A stretch of DNA of 57,144 nt from JAFGGG01 sp964638895 (GTDB taxonomy: Bacteria; Spirochaetota; Spirochaetia; SZUA-6; RPPD01). Each line of letters begins with the position of its first letter. The stretch's first letter is position 1. The notes under the pieces are model-generated. The model saw nothing but the letters and a program-made list of their open reading frames with translations. It was not told the DNA's origin and ran no database searches. Positions 36,010 to 44,708 of the stretch are shown here, in pieces. The DNA lies in the NCBI GenBank assembly GCA_964638895.1, contig CAZWYY010000018.1, positions 1 to 57,144 of the forward strand. The letters are read 5' to 3'. A program made the position numbers and the translations under genes.

Positions 36010-36171
36010 ATGGCCAGTAAAACAAAACACCTTGAACCGCATCATTACAAGGAACAGGAATACGCGGCCTGGGAAGCAATCTATGATCATATAAAACAGA
36101 GCCCGGCCTCCATGAAAAGGGAAATCATCAGTATGTTAATGAAAAAACTTATTATTTTTCGGAAGGAATAA
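36010..36171 (+). CDS. 53-residue basic protein of unknown function
   Basis: A short gene with an excellent ribosome site (AAAGGAGG at 35994-36001, eight bases before ATG 36010). The product begins MASKTKHLEPHHYKEQEYAA and ends LIIFRKE: hydrophilic, helical, with a His-rich N-terminus and a short hydrophobic C-terminal helix. There are no known motifs. The spacing from the lipoprotein gene suggests they are co-transcribed. The ribosome site is the main evidence that it is translated. Confidence 0.6.
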   Translation: MASKTKHLEPHHYKEQEYAAWEAIYDHIKQSPASMKREIISMLMKKLIIFRKE

Positions 36172-36185
36172 CAAAAAGTAAAATC

Positions 36186-36784
36186 CTAAGACTGATAGAA
36201 TTTCCGGCGCCACCGGCGAAGCATACCCGGATATGCAGAAATAGCACGGCCGGCGGTTAATACCCGCGTTATGATCTCTATCAATTCCCCTATGGAATTG
36301 ACGGCCGTCGTATCCCAGGCCGCACCCGCCTTTTCCGTCATCTTACCGATGTTGTAAAGGGGCCCGACCAGAAACGCGGTTGCGCGTTCGCTGTCACTGT
36401 AGATTTCCGTTGAAGAGGTATCGGTTGCCAGCCTTTTGAGTATCCCGTCTCCGCTTTGAAGTACCGCTTCAGTTTGGTGGTGTTCATGCCCACCAGGCGG
36501 GAAAGCCGCGAAATGGAGGGCGAATCGCGCAGGTCTGACTGCAAAATCCGCGCCGCTTCATGAGTACTTTCCCGTTCCGCACTCGTCATGCGGATGCCGC
36601 TTATACCGCGCGACGGTCCGCTGTCCGGGCAAAACTGCTCCAGGCGCAGCGAAAGAAGCTCCAACAGCTTGCCCTCCAGGTACAGACGGCACAAGCCTCC
36701 CCGCAGGCAATTTGAGGATATTAATATCAAATGATAGAAAATGTAACGTCGTCGGTCAAGGGAGTCCGTCTTTAAATTAATTAT
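36186..36784 (-). pseudogene. Decayed AraC-family (PchR-like) regulator
   Basis: The minus strand from 36784 reads YLEGKLLELLSLRLEQF, then SPSISRLSRLVGMNTTKLKR, a typical linker and first helix of the AraC/PchR DNA-binding domain. The N-terminal sensor domain is missing. The frame continues into a non-family tail and stops at 36338. From about 36440 another frame stays open to 36186 and reads GDGILKRLATDTSS, then FLVGPLYNIGKMTEKAG and GELIEIITRVL, which looks like real protein but not an AraC helix-turn-helix. Truncation plus frameshift indicates a broken gene, perhaps fused to a second remnant that I cannot name. Confidence 0.6.
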
Positions 36785-36897
36785 TCAGGCATGCGCTCTT
36801 CAGCGTTTTTCCCCTTGTATTCCAGAATATGGTGTCCTATGATCTAACTCAAAGCATAACACATAATGCCGGCCACAGCCGGTATAAGGAGCGAACC

Positions 36898-37848
36898 GTG
36901 AAGAAAATCATCCTTCTTGTATTTGCTATCGGCGCCATGCTTGTTTCCTGCCTGGATTTCAACGCGTTTATCAAGGAACTTGGAACGGAACAACCAAAAG
37001 TCGCCGGCCCCGCCGGCTCTCTTGATCTGCGTTTCTGCACCCTCAATGAGCCCGTGAAATTTAAAAAACAACCATCCGCAGACTCATGTTTCGAAGGAGA
37101 GCTTGCTGAAGAGACCAAAATGGACGTATTGAATTTTGTAAATTACATAAGAGAACTTCATGGTCTTAAGCCTGTAACCTATAATTATGAAGATGACAAA
37201 TACGCCCAGAAGGGGGCGTTTCTTATCGCGATAAACGGCACCTTAAGCCACAATCCTCCCAGGTCCTGGCGCTGCTGGTCGGAAGAGGGATACAAAGGCT
37301 GCAATACAAGCAATATCATCGGCGGGACCAACGCGCCGTTTTCGCCGTGCCAGGCGGTCGTGTACTGGCTGACCGATACGAACGTGGAAAGCCTGGGACA
37401 CAGGAGATGGATACTGGATCCGTTCCTGAAAACCGTGGCCTATGGCCACGCCGTTATATCCAACCGCTGCGGAGGAACACTCAAGGTGGTCGGCGACAAG
37501 CACCAGACATCAAGCACCGATTTTGTGGCCTACCCCTTCCGGGAATACCCGGCGCTGTTGTTCAACAAGAACTGGTACCTTTCCTTTTCCGTGGTACAAG
37601 ACAGGACAAATTCTGGGAACAACGTGAGCGTTGATTTTTCATCGGCAACGGTCACCGTAACCTCGGAGGGGGGCGGCAAGTTTGCCGTCAGATCCCTGAA
37701 ACATGATAACCAGGGCTTCGGGGTGCCGAATCTGCTGGCCTGGAAGGTGAAAGGGCTGCAGCAGGGAGTCCGGTACACAGTAGCGGTGAAAAACGTAAAG
37801 ACCAAGGCCGGGCCCAAGAACTATGAGTACTGGTTTATGATCAAGTGA
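36898..37848 (+). CDS. CAP/SCP-domain lipoprotein
   Basis: 316 residues from GTG 36898, supported by AAGGAG at 36886-36891; an upstream ATG at 36829 has no ribosome site. The signal peptide ends in lipobox LVSC. A CAP (cysteine-rich secretory protein, SCP-like) domain lies at about 70-200, with DVLNFVNYIRELHGLKPV, LSHNPPRSW and LGHRRWILDP, the last containing the second conserved His of the family. The C-terminal 100 residues resemble an immunoglobulin-like beta-sandwich. CAP proteins bind lipids or act extracellularly; the bacterial role is usually unknown. It is monocistronic and convergent with the DUF1295-EXPERA gene. Confidence 0.85.
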   Translation: MKKIILLVFAIGAMLVSCLDFNAFIKELGTEQPKVAGPAGSLDLRFCTLNEPVKFKKQPSADSCFEGELAEETKMDVLNFVNYIRELHGLKPVTYNYEDDKYAQKGAFLIAINGTLSHNPPRSWRCWSEEGYKGCNTSNIIGGTNAPFSPCQAVVYWLTDTNVESLGHRRWILDPFLKTVAYGHAVISNRCGGTLKVVGDKHQTSSTDFVAYPFREYPALLFNKNWYLSFSVVQDRTNSGNNVSVDFSSATVTVTSEGGGKFAVRSLKHDNQGFGVPNLLAWKVKGLQQGVRYTVAVKNVKTKAGPKNYEYWFMIK

Positions 37849-37929
37849 AGTCGGCCATCACCGCCGCCGGAATCACTTTGGTTTCCCCCCGCCGCCGCGC
37901 GCACGTTTCCTCACCAAAGCCACGCCTTT

Positions 37930-39354
37930 TTATTTTTCTGATTTCCACTCGGTGAACGGATGATCGCTCTTCCACATCCTGGCGATGATGATAAAGGGGA
38001 AAATAAACCAGGAGGCATTGGCCAGCACCGGAATCAAGGGATTGGCGGCCGCGTGCGAACCCCAGATCTCCTCGGAGAGGATGATAAACACATTCGTAAA
38101 CATAACCGCCGCATAAATGACGGCGGGCAGCCTGATCCAGTTTCTCCTGCGGATAAATGCGTAGGCCGCAACCAGGGAAAACGGACCAAAGAGCAGCACA
38201 TCGATCCAGATCGTGGCTTTGTACCAGACGGGACGGGCCAGGAGCAGGCGATCGAAATTTCCTTCCCACCAATGGACAATATCAACGAATATACGCGGAG
38301 GCCAGGCCGGGTAGTTAAAATTAGCCGGGTGTAAAATAACGGGGCCGGGGATGGCGATCTGCTCAATACTGATGATGTAAGAAACAAACAACAGATTGAA
38401 CAGCAGGTAGGCCAGGATGATAATATCAAGGGGGCGTCCCCGTAGGGGAATCACGGTTTCGCCGTCCCGGAGATGCTGCGGAGGAAGTGGCACCAGGGCG
38501 GAAACGCTTTGCATCCTCTCTTTATAGAACGGCCGGCCGCTCAGCATGCGCCGGTCCGCCAGGGGCACACTAACAAAGGTAAAAAGCAGGAGCATGGCGG
38601 CCGGTCCCGCGAGCATCCAGGGCCGGAAATTTCCGGAGGACGCGGCGAACAGGAACAGGCCGCACCAGAAAAGGACCTCCCCGAAATAGTTCGGGTGCCG
38701 GGACCAGCTCCACAGGCCCTTTTCCAGCAGCCGTCCCTTTCCCCTGCTTTGACTCCTGAATTTCCATAGCTGCCGGTCGGTCACCGTCTCAATTAAAATC
38801 GCGCCTGCGGTAACAAGCAACGCAATAATGTCAACGATATTAAAAGCAGCCCCTCCCTGCCCGAACACAAAAAAAAGCGGCAGCAGGCCCAGGAACACTA
38901 TAATAGTGGGAAACACATGAAACCCGAAAAAGCTTACCACCCAATACAGTCGCCCGGACTTTTTCCTGAAATCGGCGTAACGCCAATCCTCATCCTTGAA
39001 CCCCTTCCAGCGCCTCATCCAATTCCAGGTCAGGCGTACGGCCCATACCAGAACCAGGGCCATAACAATCACCCCGCGGACCGGGAGACCCGGCGCGGAG
39101 AGGCCCAGGAAAAGGACAATGGGCACGGGAGCAAGGCTCCAGTAGGGATCGTAAAAACTGGAATTATCGCTTACAGCACTGAAGATAAAAATGACGAGCG
39201 TCGCGGCCAGGTCGGCCAGGGCCACGGCCCCGATCAGGGACCCGGCCGGTAGGAAAAGCACAACCGCGGCCGCCGCCGTAAAAGCGCACAGGTAGCCCGC
39301 GCCGCAAAAGAAGAGCGAGGCGGTTTTGTTCATCAGTTTTATGCTCCCGGTCAT
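37930..39354 (-). CDS. Membrane fusion of DUF1295 (steroid reductase-like) and EXPERA-like domains
   Basis: 474 residues with about a dozen hydrophobic segments. The N-terminal 290 residues match DUF1295 (3-oxo-5-alpha-steroid 4-dehydrogenase-like), with the NADPH-site pattern WSWSRHPNYFGEVLFW near residue 215. The C-terminal 150 residues look like an EXPERA/TMEM97-type four-helix domain (PVWYKATIWIDVLLFGPFSL and a polar FIILSEEIWG), the family that includes eukaryotic sterol delta8-delta7 isomerase. The two families both act on sterol-like or isoprenoid substrates, suggesting a bifunctional lipid enzyme, but the substrate is unknown. It starts 12 bases after the cysteinyl-tRNA-synthetase-like gene and is probably co-transcribed. 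Confidence 0.8.
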   Translation of the reverse strand: MTGSIKLMNKTASLFFCGAGYLCAFTAAAAVVLFLPAGSLIGAVALADLAATLVIFIFSAVSDNSSFYDPYWSLAPVPIVLFLGLSAPGLPVRGVIVMALVLVWAVRLTWNWMRRWKGFKDEDWRYADFRKKSGRLYWVVSFFGFHVFPTIIVFLGLLPLFFVFGQGGAAFNIVDIIALLVTAGAILIETVTDRQLWKFRSQSRGKGRLLEKGLWSWSRHPNYFGEVLFWCGLFLFAASSGNFRPWMLAGPAAMLLLFTFVSVPLADRRMLSGRPFYKERMQSVSALVPLPPQHLRDGETVIPLRGRPLDIIILAYLLFNLLFVSYIISIEQIAIPGPVILHPANFNYPAWPPRIFVDIVHWWEGNFDRLLLARPVWYKATIWIDVLLFGPFSLVAAYAFIRRRNWIRLPAVIYAAVMFTNVFIILSEEIWGSHAAANPLIPVLANASWFIFPFIIIARMWKSDHPFTEWKSEK

Positions 39355-39366
39355 CGTATCCGCCTT

Positions 39367-40734
39367 TCAGCTTGATATAATGCCGCTTAACCCAACCTGC
39401 AGCACCGAGTCGATGGCGCTTATTTCTTTGCGCATGGCCCCGGCGGAAAGCCGCCTCAGTCCGGCCGTATCCGTACGCAGCCGCATCAGCTTTTTGTCAA
39501 ACTCACGGAGGAATGCTTCAAGCTGAAAATCGTCGTTCATGCATTCATAAAAAAGCGGAAGCAAGCCCGCTTCCGGTTTGGCCGTCCGCGCGCGGCTGCG
39601 ATCTGCGGCCGCCCCCATCCCGGCCTTTGCCCCTGCGGCCGCCGCCGTCCCACTCTTCTCCGCCGCAGTGCCTTTGCCGCCTCCGGCAGCTGCCCCCTCT
39701 GCGCTTTTTTCGGCCGCAGCAAGAATCTCCCGGATATTGTCCCTAAGCCGCCCCAATATGGACACTGCCTTCTTGAAATTATTTGCCGTGTAGTTCAGCC
39801 GTCTGCGGTAGTGGCCGGAAATGAGAAAAAAGCGCAGCTCCTCGGCCGAGTAGCCCTTGTCAAAAAAATCCCGAGGGTAGACCACGTTTCCCCTGCTCTT
39901 GGACATCTTTTTTCCGTCATACACCACGTGCTCGCCGTGAAGCCAGTAATGGGCGAACTCGCCGTCTGAAACCGCCTCCATGATGGCCCGGTTGTAATCA
40001 TGATGCCGGTACAGGTTATCAATCCCGCCGCAGCAGATATCGGCCCGTGTGCCGTGTTCCTGGTAGATCATGGCCGCGTCCTGCACATTCCAGGCGGGCC
40101 GGCCGCGCCCGATCTCCGTATCCCAGAACACCTTGTCCCCCTCACGATACCCGTGCCAGAGGATGAAATCCCCCAGGTTCCAGCGCAGCCCGTTATAGGT
40201 ATCCTTACTAAAGCGCACCTTTTTCCGGGGCCATTTGGTCATATCCAGACCGAACAGCTCACCGAAACGGGGATATTTTAACGGGTCAAAATAGATGTTT
40301 CCCCCGTGACGGTAGGCCATGCCCTTGTCCAGCAGAATTTTGATCAGCCCGGCCGCCTCGGCTACGCTTGTGGATGACCTGGGAATGGAAGAAGGAAGCT
40401 TTATGTGGAGGTTTTTACAGTCCCGGTAGAACTGCTCAATCACCGGCCGGGTCAGCTCATCCAGGGTGATCCCCTTCTCCTCGGCCTCCTGGATGGCCTT
40501 GTCTTCCACGTCGGTGAAATTGATTACCCGCTTTACCCGGTAGCATAGAAGCTCAAGGTAGCGCTGCAGTATGTCCTCATAAAGAAAGGTCCGGTAATTG
40601 CCGATGTGCGGTTTCCTGTACACGGACGGCCCGCAGGTGAATATGCGGACTATATCGGTCTCTTTGGGCTCGAACCTCTCCTTTTTTTTGGTAAGGGTAT
40701 TATACAACGTCAACACGTTCTTCCGTTTTTCCAC
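39367..40734 (-). CDS. Atypical cysteinyl-tRNA synthetase-like protein
   Basis: 455 residues from GTG 40732-40734, which follows a strong GGAGGAGG. The class I fold is clear: FTCGPSVYRKPHIGNYRTFL (HIGH region), INFTDVEDKAI and KMSKSRGNVVYP. However, the zinc site that selects cysteine seems altered. The first Cys (FTCGPS) and a His remain, but the Cys of the usual WHIECSAM is Asp in WNVQDAAM, and the last Glu of HHENE is Asn in HHDYNRA. A 50-residue Ala/Gly/Lys low-complexity insert precedes a short helical C-terminal domain. It may be a divergent subfamily, a paralogue with another substrate, or the only CysRS of this organism. Confidence 0.8.
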   Translation of the reverse strand: MEKRKNVLTLYNTLTKKKERFEPKETDIVRIFTCGPSVYRKPHIGNYRTFLYEDILQRYLELLCYRVKRVINFTDVEDKAIQEAEEKGITLDELTRPVIEQFYRDCKNLHIKLPSSIPRSSTSVAEAAGLIKILLDKGMAYRHGGNIYFDPLKYPRFGELFGLDMTKWPRKKVRFSKDTYNGLRWNLGDFILWHGYREGDKVFWDTEIGRGRPAWNVQDAAMIYQEHGTRADICCGGIDNLYRHHDYNRAIMEAVSDGEFAHYWLHGEHVVYDGKKMSKSRGNVVYPRDFFDKGYSAEELRFFLISGHYRRRLNYTANNFKKAVSILGRLRDNIREILAAAEKSAEGAAAGGGKGTAAEKSGTAAAAGAKAGMGAAADRSRARTAKPEAGLLPLFYECMNDDFQLEAFLREFDKKLMRLRTDTAGLRRLSAGAMRKEISAIDSVLQVGLSGIISS

Positions 40735-40837
40735 GCGGCCTCCTCCGGTCTTTTTTCCATTGCATGCTGTCTTAACATAATATTTTTTACCGGGATGCAT
40801 CAACACTATTTTTCACACTGCGGGTAAAAGATGAAGA

Positions 40838-41686
40838 TCAAGGTATGCTCTCACACCACCGATATAACTGCTTTTTAATAATATCCAGATCCCCGCCGAT
40901 CAATAGCCAATGTATGCTGTTCTCGAGCATAACAAGCCGCTTATGGGGGCCGGGCGGGTACTTAGTATGGAAGTAATCGGTGACAAGTTTTTTATCCGTA
41001 TAATAATCACGTGTGGAATTAAAAATGAGTAAAGGTAGGTCGGCGGCGTTCAGATTCTTTTGCATATATCGTACAAACCTGTAAATACTGAACAGGTATC
41101 TGATCGTTCCGAATCTATAAAGGTAGGGGTCATTCATGACAAGGTCCTGAAACTCCGGAACATCCGTCAACCCATGTAATGAACGCTTGTTTTTTATGCG
41201 CAGCCACGGCACCAGGAATCTTAATACATACAGGATAAACACCCCGGTCTTTCGGTTGAACCTGTCGACCTCATAGATACCGGGCATGAATATCAACCCC
41301 TTACATTCGATTTTTGTCTTTATAAGGCGCTGCGCAAGGAACCCCACAACCGCGCCCAGGCTTTCACCGATAATAAAGATCTTTTTTACACCATTTTTCA
41401 GAACAACCCGCTCAACGAAATATTTAATTAAAGCGGGAAGAACCTTAAACAGGTCCACGTCACACCTGGACCCGGACGACCTGCCATGGCCCGGATAATC
41501 AAAGGAGAAAAATGTATACCCGTTAATCAGTGTATCATCGATAAGATGTTCCAGGTATTTACTGTGCACGCCCCGCCCATGAAAGAATAAAAAGCCCCTG
41601 TCCGAACGCATATTCCGGGCGCGGTATATCCTGTACCCTATTGTGTAGGCCTCGAATTTTATATATTCCTCTGTTACAATCATCAT
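40838..41686 (-). CDS. Alpha/beta hydrolase, monoacylglycerol-lipase-like
   Basis: 282-residue cytoplasmic hydrolase. The oxyanion region is FFHGRGVHSKYLEHLIDD, followed by FSFDYPGHGRSSG; the nucleophile Ser lies in IIGESLGAVVG, the acid Asp probably in STRDYYTDK, and the His in NSIHWLLIGG. The pattern fits serine esterases or lysophospholipases of the Hydrolase_4 group. It has no signal peptide. It lies 103 bases upstream of the synthetase-like gene on the same strand and diverges from the methyltransferase gene. The substrate is unknown. Confidence 0.85.
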   Translation of the reverse strand: MMIVTEEYIKFEAYTIGYRIYRARNMRSDRGFLFFHGRGVHSKYLEHLIDDTLINGYTFFSFDYPGHGRSSGSRCDVDLFKVLPALIKYFVERVVLKNGVKKIFIIGESLGAVVGFLAQRLIKTKIECKGLIFMPGIYEVDRFNRKTGVFILYVLRFLVPWLRIKNKRSLHGLTDVPEFQDLVMNDPYLYRFGTIRYLFSIYRFVRYMQKNLNAADLPLLIFNSTRDYYTDKKLVTDYFHTKYPPGPHKRLVMLENSIHWLLIGGDLDIIKKQLYRWCESIP

Positions 41687-41746
41687 ATATAATTTCGCCT
41701 TCTAAGTTTTTGCTATTCCTGGTATAAGTATAGCCCGGAGGTATCC

Positions 41747-42718
41747 ATGGAACAAGTCACCATTATCATCTTTTGTATCATCGGCATTCTGGCCGGCGCC
41801 GGCGGCCTTGTTTTCGGCCTGGCGCAGAAAAGGAGGTTTGGCTCCCCCTTTCTGCATAAATATCCCCTCGGGCATCCCATGTCTCCCGTTCCCGATCTGA
41901 ACGGGGTGAGGAGGCGGGCCGGTACCATCTACCGGGCCGGTGTCACCGAGATCCCCGGCGTTAATCTCAATACCGAGGCCCAGCTTGCCCTCTTGAACGC
42001 CCTGGCCCGGTACAGGCGTGACATGCCGCCCTGGGAGCAGCCGACAAGCGGTCTGCGCTACAGCTTCGATAACTTCTTTTTTACCGGTGCGGACGCCATT
42101 CTGCTCTACTCTCTGCTGCGCCGGTTCAAACCGGGGCGGGTGGTGGAGATCGGCTCCGGTTTTTCCTCAGCTCTTATGCTTGACACCAGGCAGGCTTTTC
42201 CCGAAATCGGTACGGAGTTCATCTTTATAGAACCGTATCCCGGGCGGCTTAACACGTTGATCAGGGATGAAGACCGACAAAACTGCGCCATTATCGAACG
42301 GCCCCTCCAGGATGTAAAGTTGTCCTATTTTACCGAGCTAAGTAAAAATGACATGATCTTCGTGGACACCTCTCACCAGATGAAAGTGGGGAGCGAAGTG
42401 CTCCATATCTTTTTTGAGATCATGCCGCGACTGAAACCCGGTGTCATGATCCACTTCCATGACGTATTCTGGCCCTTCGAGTACCCGCAGGAGTGGGTGG
42501 AGGTGGGCCGTTCATGGAACGAATCATACGGCCTGCGCGCGTTTTTGCAATACAATGACAGCTTTGAAATTCTGTTTTTCAATTCTTATCTGGGAAACGT
42601 GCACAAAAAGGCCGTCAGGGAGAGGATGCATCTCGGCCAAACCGGGGAGGAGGACGTCGACTGGCCGGGCGGCAGCTTCAATGGCGGCGGCAGCCTGTGG
42701 CTGCGCCGGGTCAGGTAA
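41747..42718 (+). CDS. Membrane-anchored class I SAM-dependent methyltransferase
   Basis: 323 residues. A single N-terminal transmembrane helix (VTIIIFCIIGILAGAGGLVF) anchors a cytoplasmic domain. The S-adenosylmethionine site is VVEIGSGFSSALML (about residue 135), followed by FIEPYPGRL, IFVDTSHQMKVGSEVLH and MIHFHDVFWPFEYP, as in the Methyltransferase_24 family. CGGAGG precedes ATG 41747. The target is unknown; similar proteins occur in polysaccharide or small-molecule modification. It is followed after 76 bases by the membrane sensor gene and shows no functional link to it. Confidence 0.85.
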   Translation: MEQVTIIIFCIIGILAGAGGLVFGLAQKRRFGSPFLHKYPLGHPMSPVPDLNGVRRRAGTIYRAGVTEIPGVNLNTEAQLALLNALARYRRDMPPWEQPTSGLRYSFDNFFFTGADAILLYSLLRRFKPGRVVEIGSGFSSALMLDTRQAFPEIGTEFIFIEPYPGRLNTLIRDEDRQNCAIIERPLQDVKLSYFTELSKNDMIFVDTSHQMKVGSEVLHIFFEIMPRLKPGVMIHFHDVFWPFEYPQEWVEVGRSWNESYGLRAFLQYNDSFEILFFNSYLGNVHKKAVRERMHLGQTGEEDVDWPGGSFNGGGSLWLRRVR

Positions 42719-42794
42719 TCAGAGGCGATAACCGGCGGTAGGTTTTTTTATAAGTGTCTTGATAAAGACTCCTTAAATAGATAGCATAATAAAA

Positions 42795-44567
42795 ATGCGC
42801 ATACAGAGCAAACTTACCTTGATCATCCTGTTTATTTTGTTCACGTTCGTTATCGTCATCTCCCTGTTCTATTTCACCATCAACCGGACAACCGTCCTGT
42901 TCAATAAAGAAAAGGATACGGTGCTGCTTGGTATTGAATGGGGTAACCTTATCAACCTTACCAATAACCTGCTGATAAACGATTGGAAAATCGATGACCT
43001 GGCAGTAATCTGGAAAAAGGCCATTAACGATTTCGGGGAGTCGCTTAATAATATTACCGGTTCCAGGTTGTTGCGGGAGCTCAGCGACGGTATTAATAAA
43101 AAGTGCGACACCATTCAGTCGGCCTGGCAGTTGATAGAAAAAAACCTGGAGCAGATCGAAACCCAGTTGGATGCGTATGTTTCAAAAAAGGTAACCTATT
43201 CCCAGCGCCCGCTTCTGTTTTTATACGGCTATTATTACACCAAGGAGGAAGAACGGGAAAACTTCTACCAGTTAAGTGAGCTGAACAGGGTCATCCTTAA
43301 TTTCCAGAAATCACAGGTGATCTTTACCAGTACCCTGACCTACGCGGCCGGAGCCGTCAGCACGCAGATTGAACTTTTGAAAAACCGCTACTTGTTAATC
43401 GCGCTGCTAATCTCCATAGTGCTTATGAGTTTTTCCCTGCTTTTTTCATGGATCTTCTCAACCCGGATCGCAAGCAGGATACGCCTGGTAGGCAGCTCCG
43501 TGGAACGGGTTTCCACAGGCGACTTTTCCACGAAACTCAATATCAAGACAAACGATGAGTTTGAGGTGTTGTCAAATGATTTTAACAAGTTTATTAAAGC
43601 GTTAAAGGACAATGTGGAGTCGGTGCTCGATTTTATGTCCGATATTGATGCGGCCGTCTCAAACCGGCTTAACATACCCCGCCTGCTGCAGCTTATCGCG
43701 GACTCCGCGGTTGACGACACGAACGCTGACGCGGCCGTTATCCTGATGCTGGACGAAGAAAAAAAATTCCTGAAAATTGAGGCCATCAGCGGTAACGACT
43801 CCCTGCCCTACAAACTGCCGGAAACCATTAAAGCAAAGGAAAAAGACGCGGCGGATTACTTTAAAACCATGCGCATCGAAACCGGAAAAACCATATTCGG
43901 CGAGGCCGTGGAAAAAGACACCACGATTTTTATCAAGGATAATACCATACAACGCAACTCCAACCAGGATATTTTCGACGACAATTCGGTTAATTCCATA
44001 ATCGCGGTCCCACTTAAGGTGCACCAGAGGATTTTGGGGGTCATCTCAATCCTCTCAACGGGAAAGGATTCTTTTTTAACCGATCTGGACTTTACGCACC
44101 TGAAGGCGTTCGCCGATTACGCGGCCATCTCCATCGAAAACCTCCTGAATGAAATGAAGCTGCAGGCCGGCCTGCTGGACACCATTAAAAAAACACCCCA
44201 CAGCCACAGAATTATCAACAAGGCGCGCATCTACCTGGAAAGTAATTACCAGTATCAGTTGATGGTGGAGGATGTGGCGCGGGAAATGAGCGTAAGCGCC
44301 TCCCATTTTAAAAAGATCTTTAAACGTGACCTGGGGTACACCTTCAGCAATTATCTGAATATGCTCCGCATACAGAAGGCAAAGGAACTTTTACTCAAAT
44401 CCAGGAAGTCCATTACGGAAATCGCCTTTGATATCGGGTATAATGACTCCAATTACTTCAGTACGGTCTTTAAAAATGTGGAAGGCGTCTCTCCGCGGGA
44501 GTACAGAAAAAAAGTCAAAACCGAGCCGCTGCATTATTTTTATAACAAAAAAAACCAGCCAGAATAA
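42795..44567 (+). CDS. Transmembrane one-component regulator: HAMP, GAF and AraC helix-turn-helix
   Basis: 590 residues. Transmembrane helices at about 7-30 and 196-222 enclose a helical periplasmic domain; a HAMP domain (about 222-275, RLVGSSVERVSTGDFSTKLN), a GAF domain (about 285-450) and an AraC-type DNA-binding domain (about 480-580, VEDVAREMSVSASHFKKIF and ITEIAFDIGYNDSNYFSTVF) follow. The protein thus joins a chemoreceptor-like input to direct DNA binding, without a kinase or receiver. It is directly upstream, on the same strand, of a sugar ABC transporter and probably controls it, perhaps in response to the periplasmic binding protein. The role is inferred from position. Confidence 0.9.
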   Translation: MRIQSKLTLIILFILFTFVIVISLFYFTINRTTVLFNKEKDTVLLGIEWGNLINLTNNLLINDWKIDDLAVIWKKAINDFGESLNNITGSRLLRELSDGINKKCDTIQSAWQLIEKNLEQIETQLDAYVSKKVTYSQRPLLFLYGYYYTKEEERENFYQLSELNRVILNFQKSQVIFTSTLTYAAGAVSTQIELLKNRYLLIALLISIVLMSFSLLFSWIFSTRIASRIRLVGSSVERVSTGDFSTKLNIKTNDEFEVLSNDFNKFIKALKDNVESVLDFMSDIDAAVSNRLNIPRLLQLIADSAVDDTNADAAVILMLDEEKKFLKIEAISGNDSLPYKLPETIKAKEKDAADYFKTMRIETGKTIFGEAVEKDTTIFIKDNTIQRNSNQDIFDDNSVNSIIAVPLKVHQRILGVISILSTGKDSFLTDLDFTHLKAFADYAAISIENLLNEMKLQAGLLDTIKKTPHSHRIINKARIYLESNYQYQLMVEDVAREMSVSASHFKKIFKRDLGYTFSNYLNMLRIQKAKELLLKSRKSITEIAFDIGYNDSNYFSTVFKNVEGVSPREYRKKVKTEPLHYFYNKKNQPE

Positions 44568-44580
44568 TACAATATCAAAG

Positions 44581-44614
44581 AAATTCCGGATACAAATTCC
44601 AAGAACCGTATAAT
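44581..44614 (+). promoter_or_regulatory. Possible regulated promoter of the sugar ABC operon
   Basis: A consensus TATAAT lies at 44609-44614. No good -35 box is present; instead a direct repeat AAATTCC occurs at 44581-44587 and 44594-44600, just upstream. Direct repeats in place of a -35 are typical of AraC-family activator sites, fitting the adjacent regulator gene. Low confidence because the repeat is short and A+T-rich. Confidence 0.3.
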
Positions 44615-44708
44615 TTTTAAGATATTTTACATCCGAAATTTAAGGATTTAAACCCCGAAAAATGTTTTCATGTGACAAACGAGAATCATTCGCAAAGGAG
44701 ATTGTGAA

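Noticed and set aside
35585..36079. 164-codon minus-strand frame opposite the small lipoprotein
   Set aside because: Composition is unlike protein and the plus-strand genes have clear signals and ribosome sites.
37876..37930. Terminator between the convergent CAP-domain and DUF1295-EXPERA genes
   Set aside because: CTTTGGT and ACCAAAG can pair before a T-rich tract, but the loop is about 29 bases, so the hairpin is weak.
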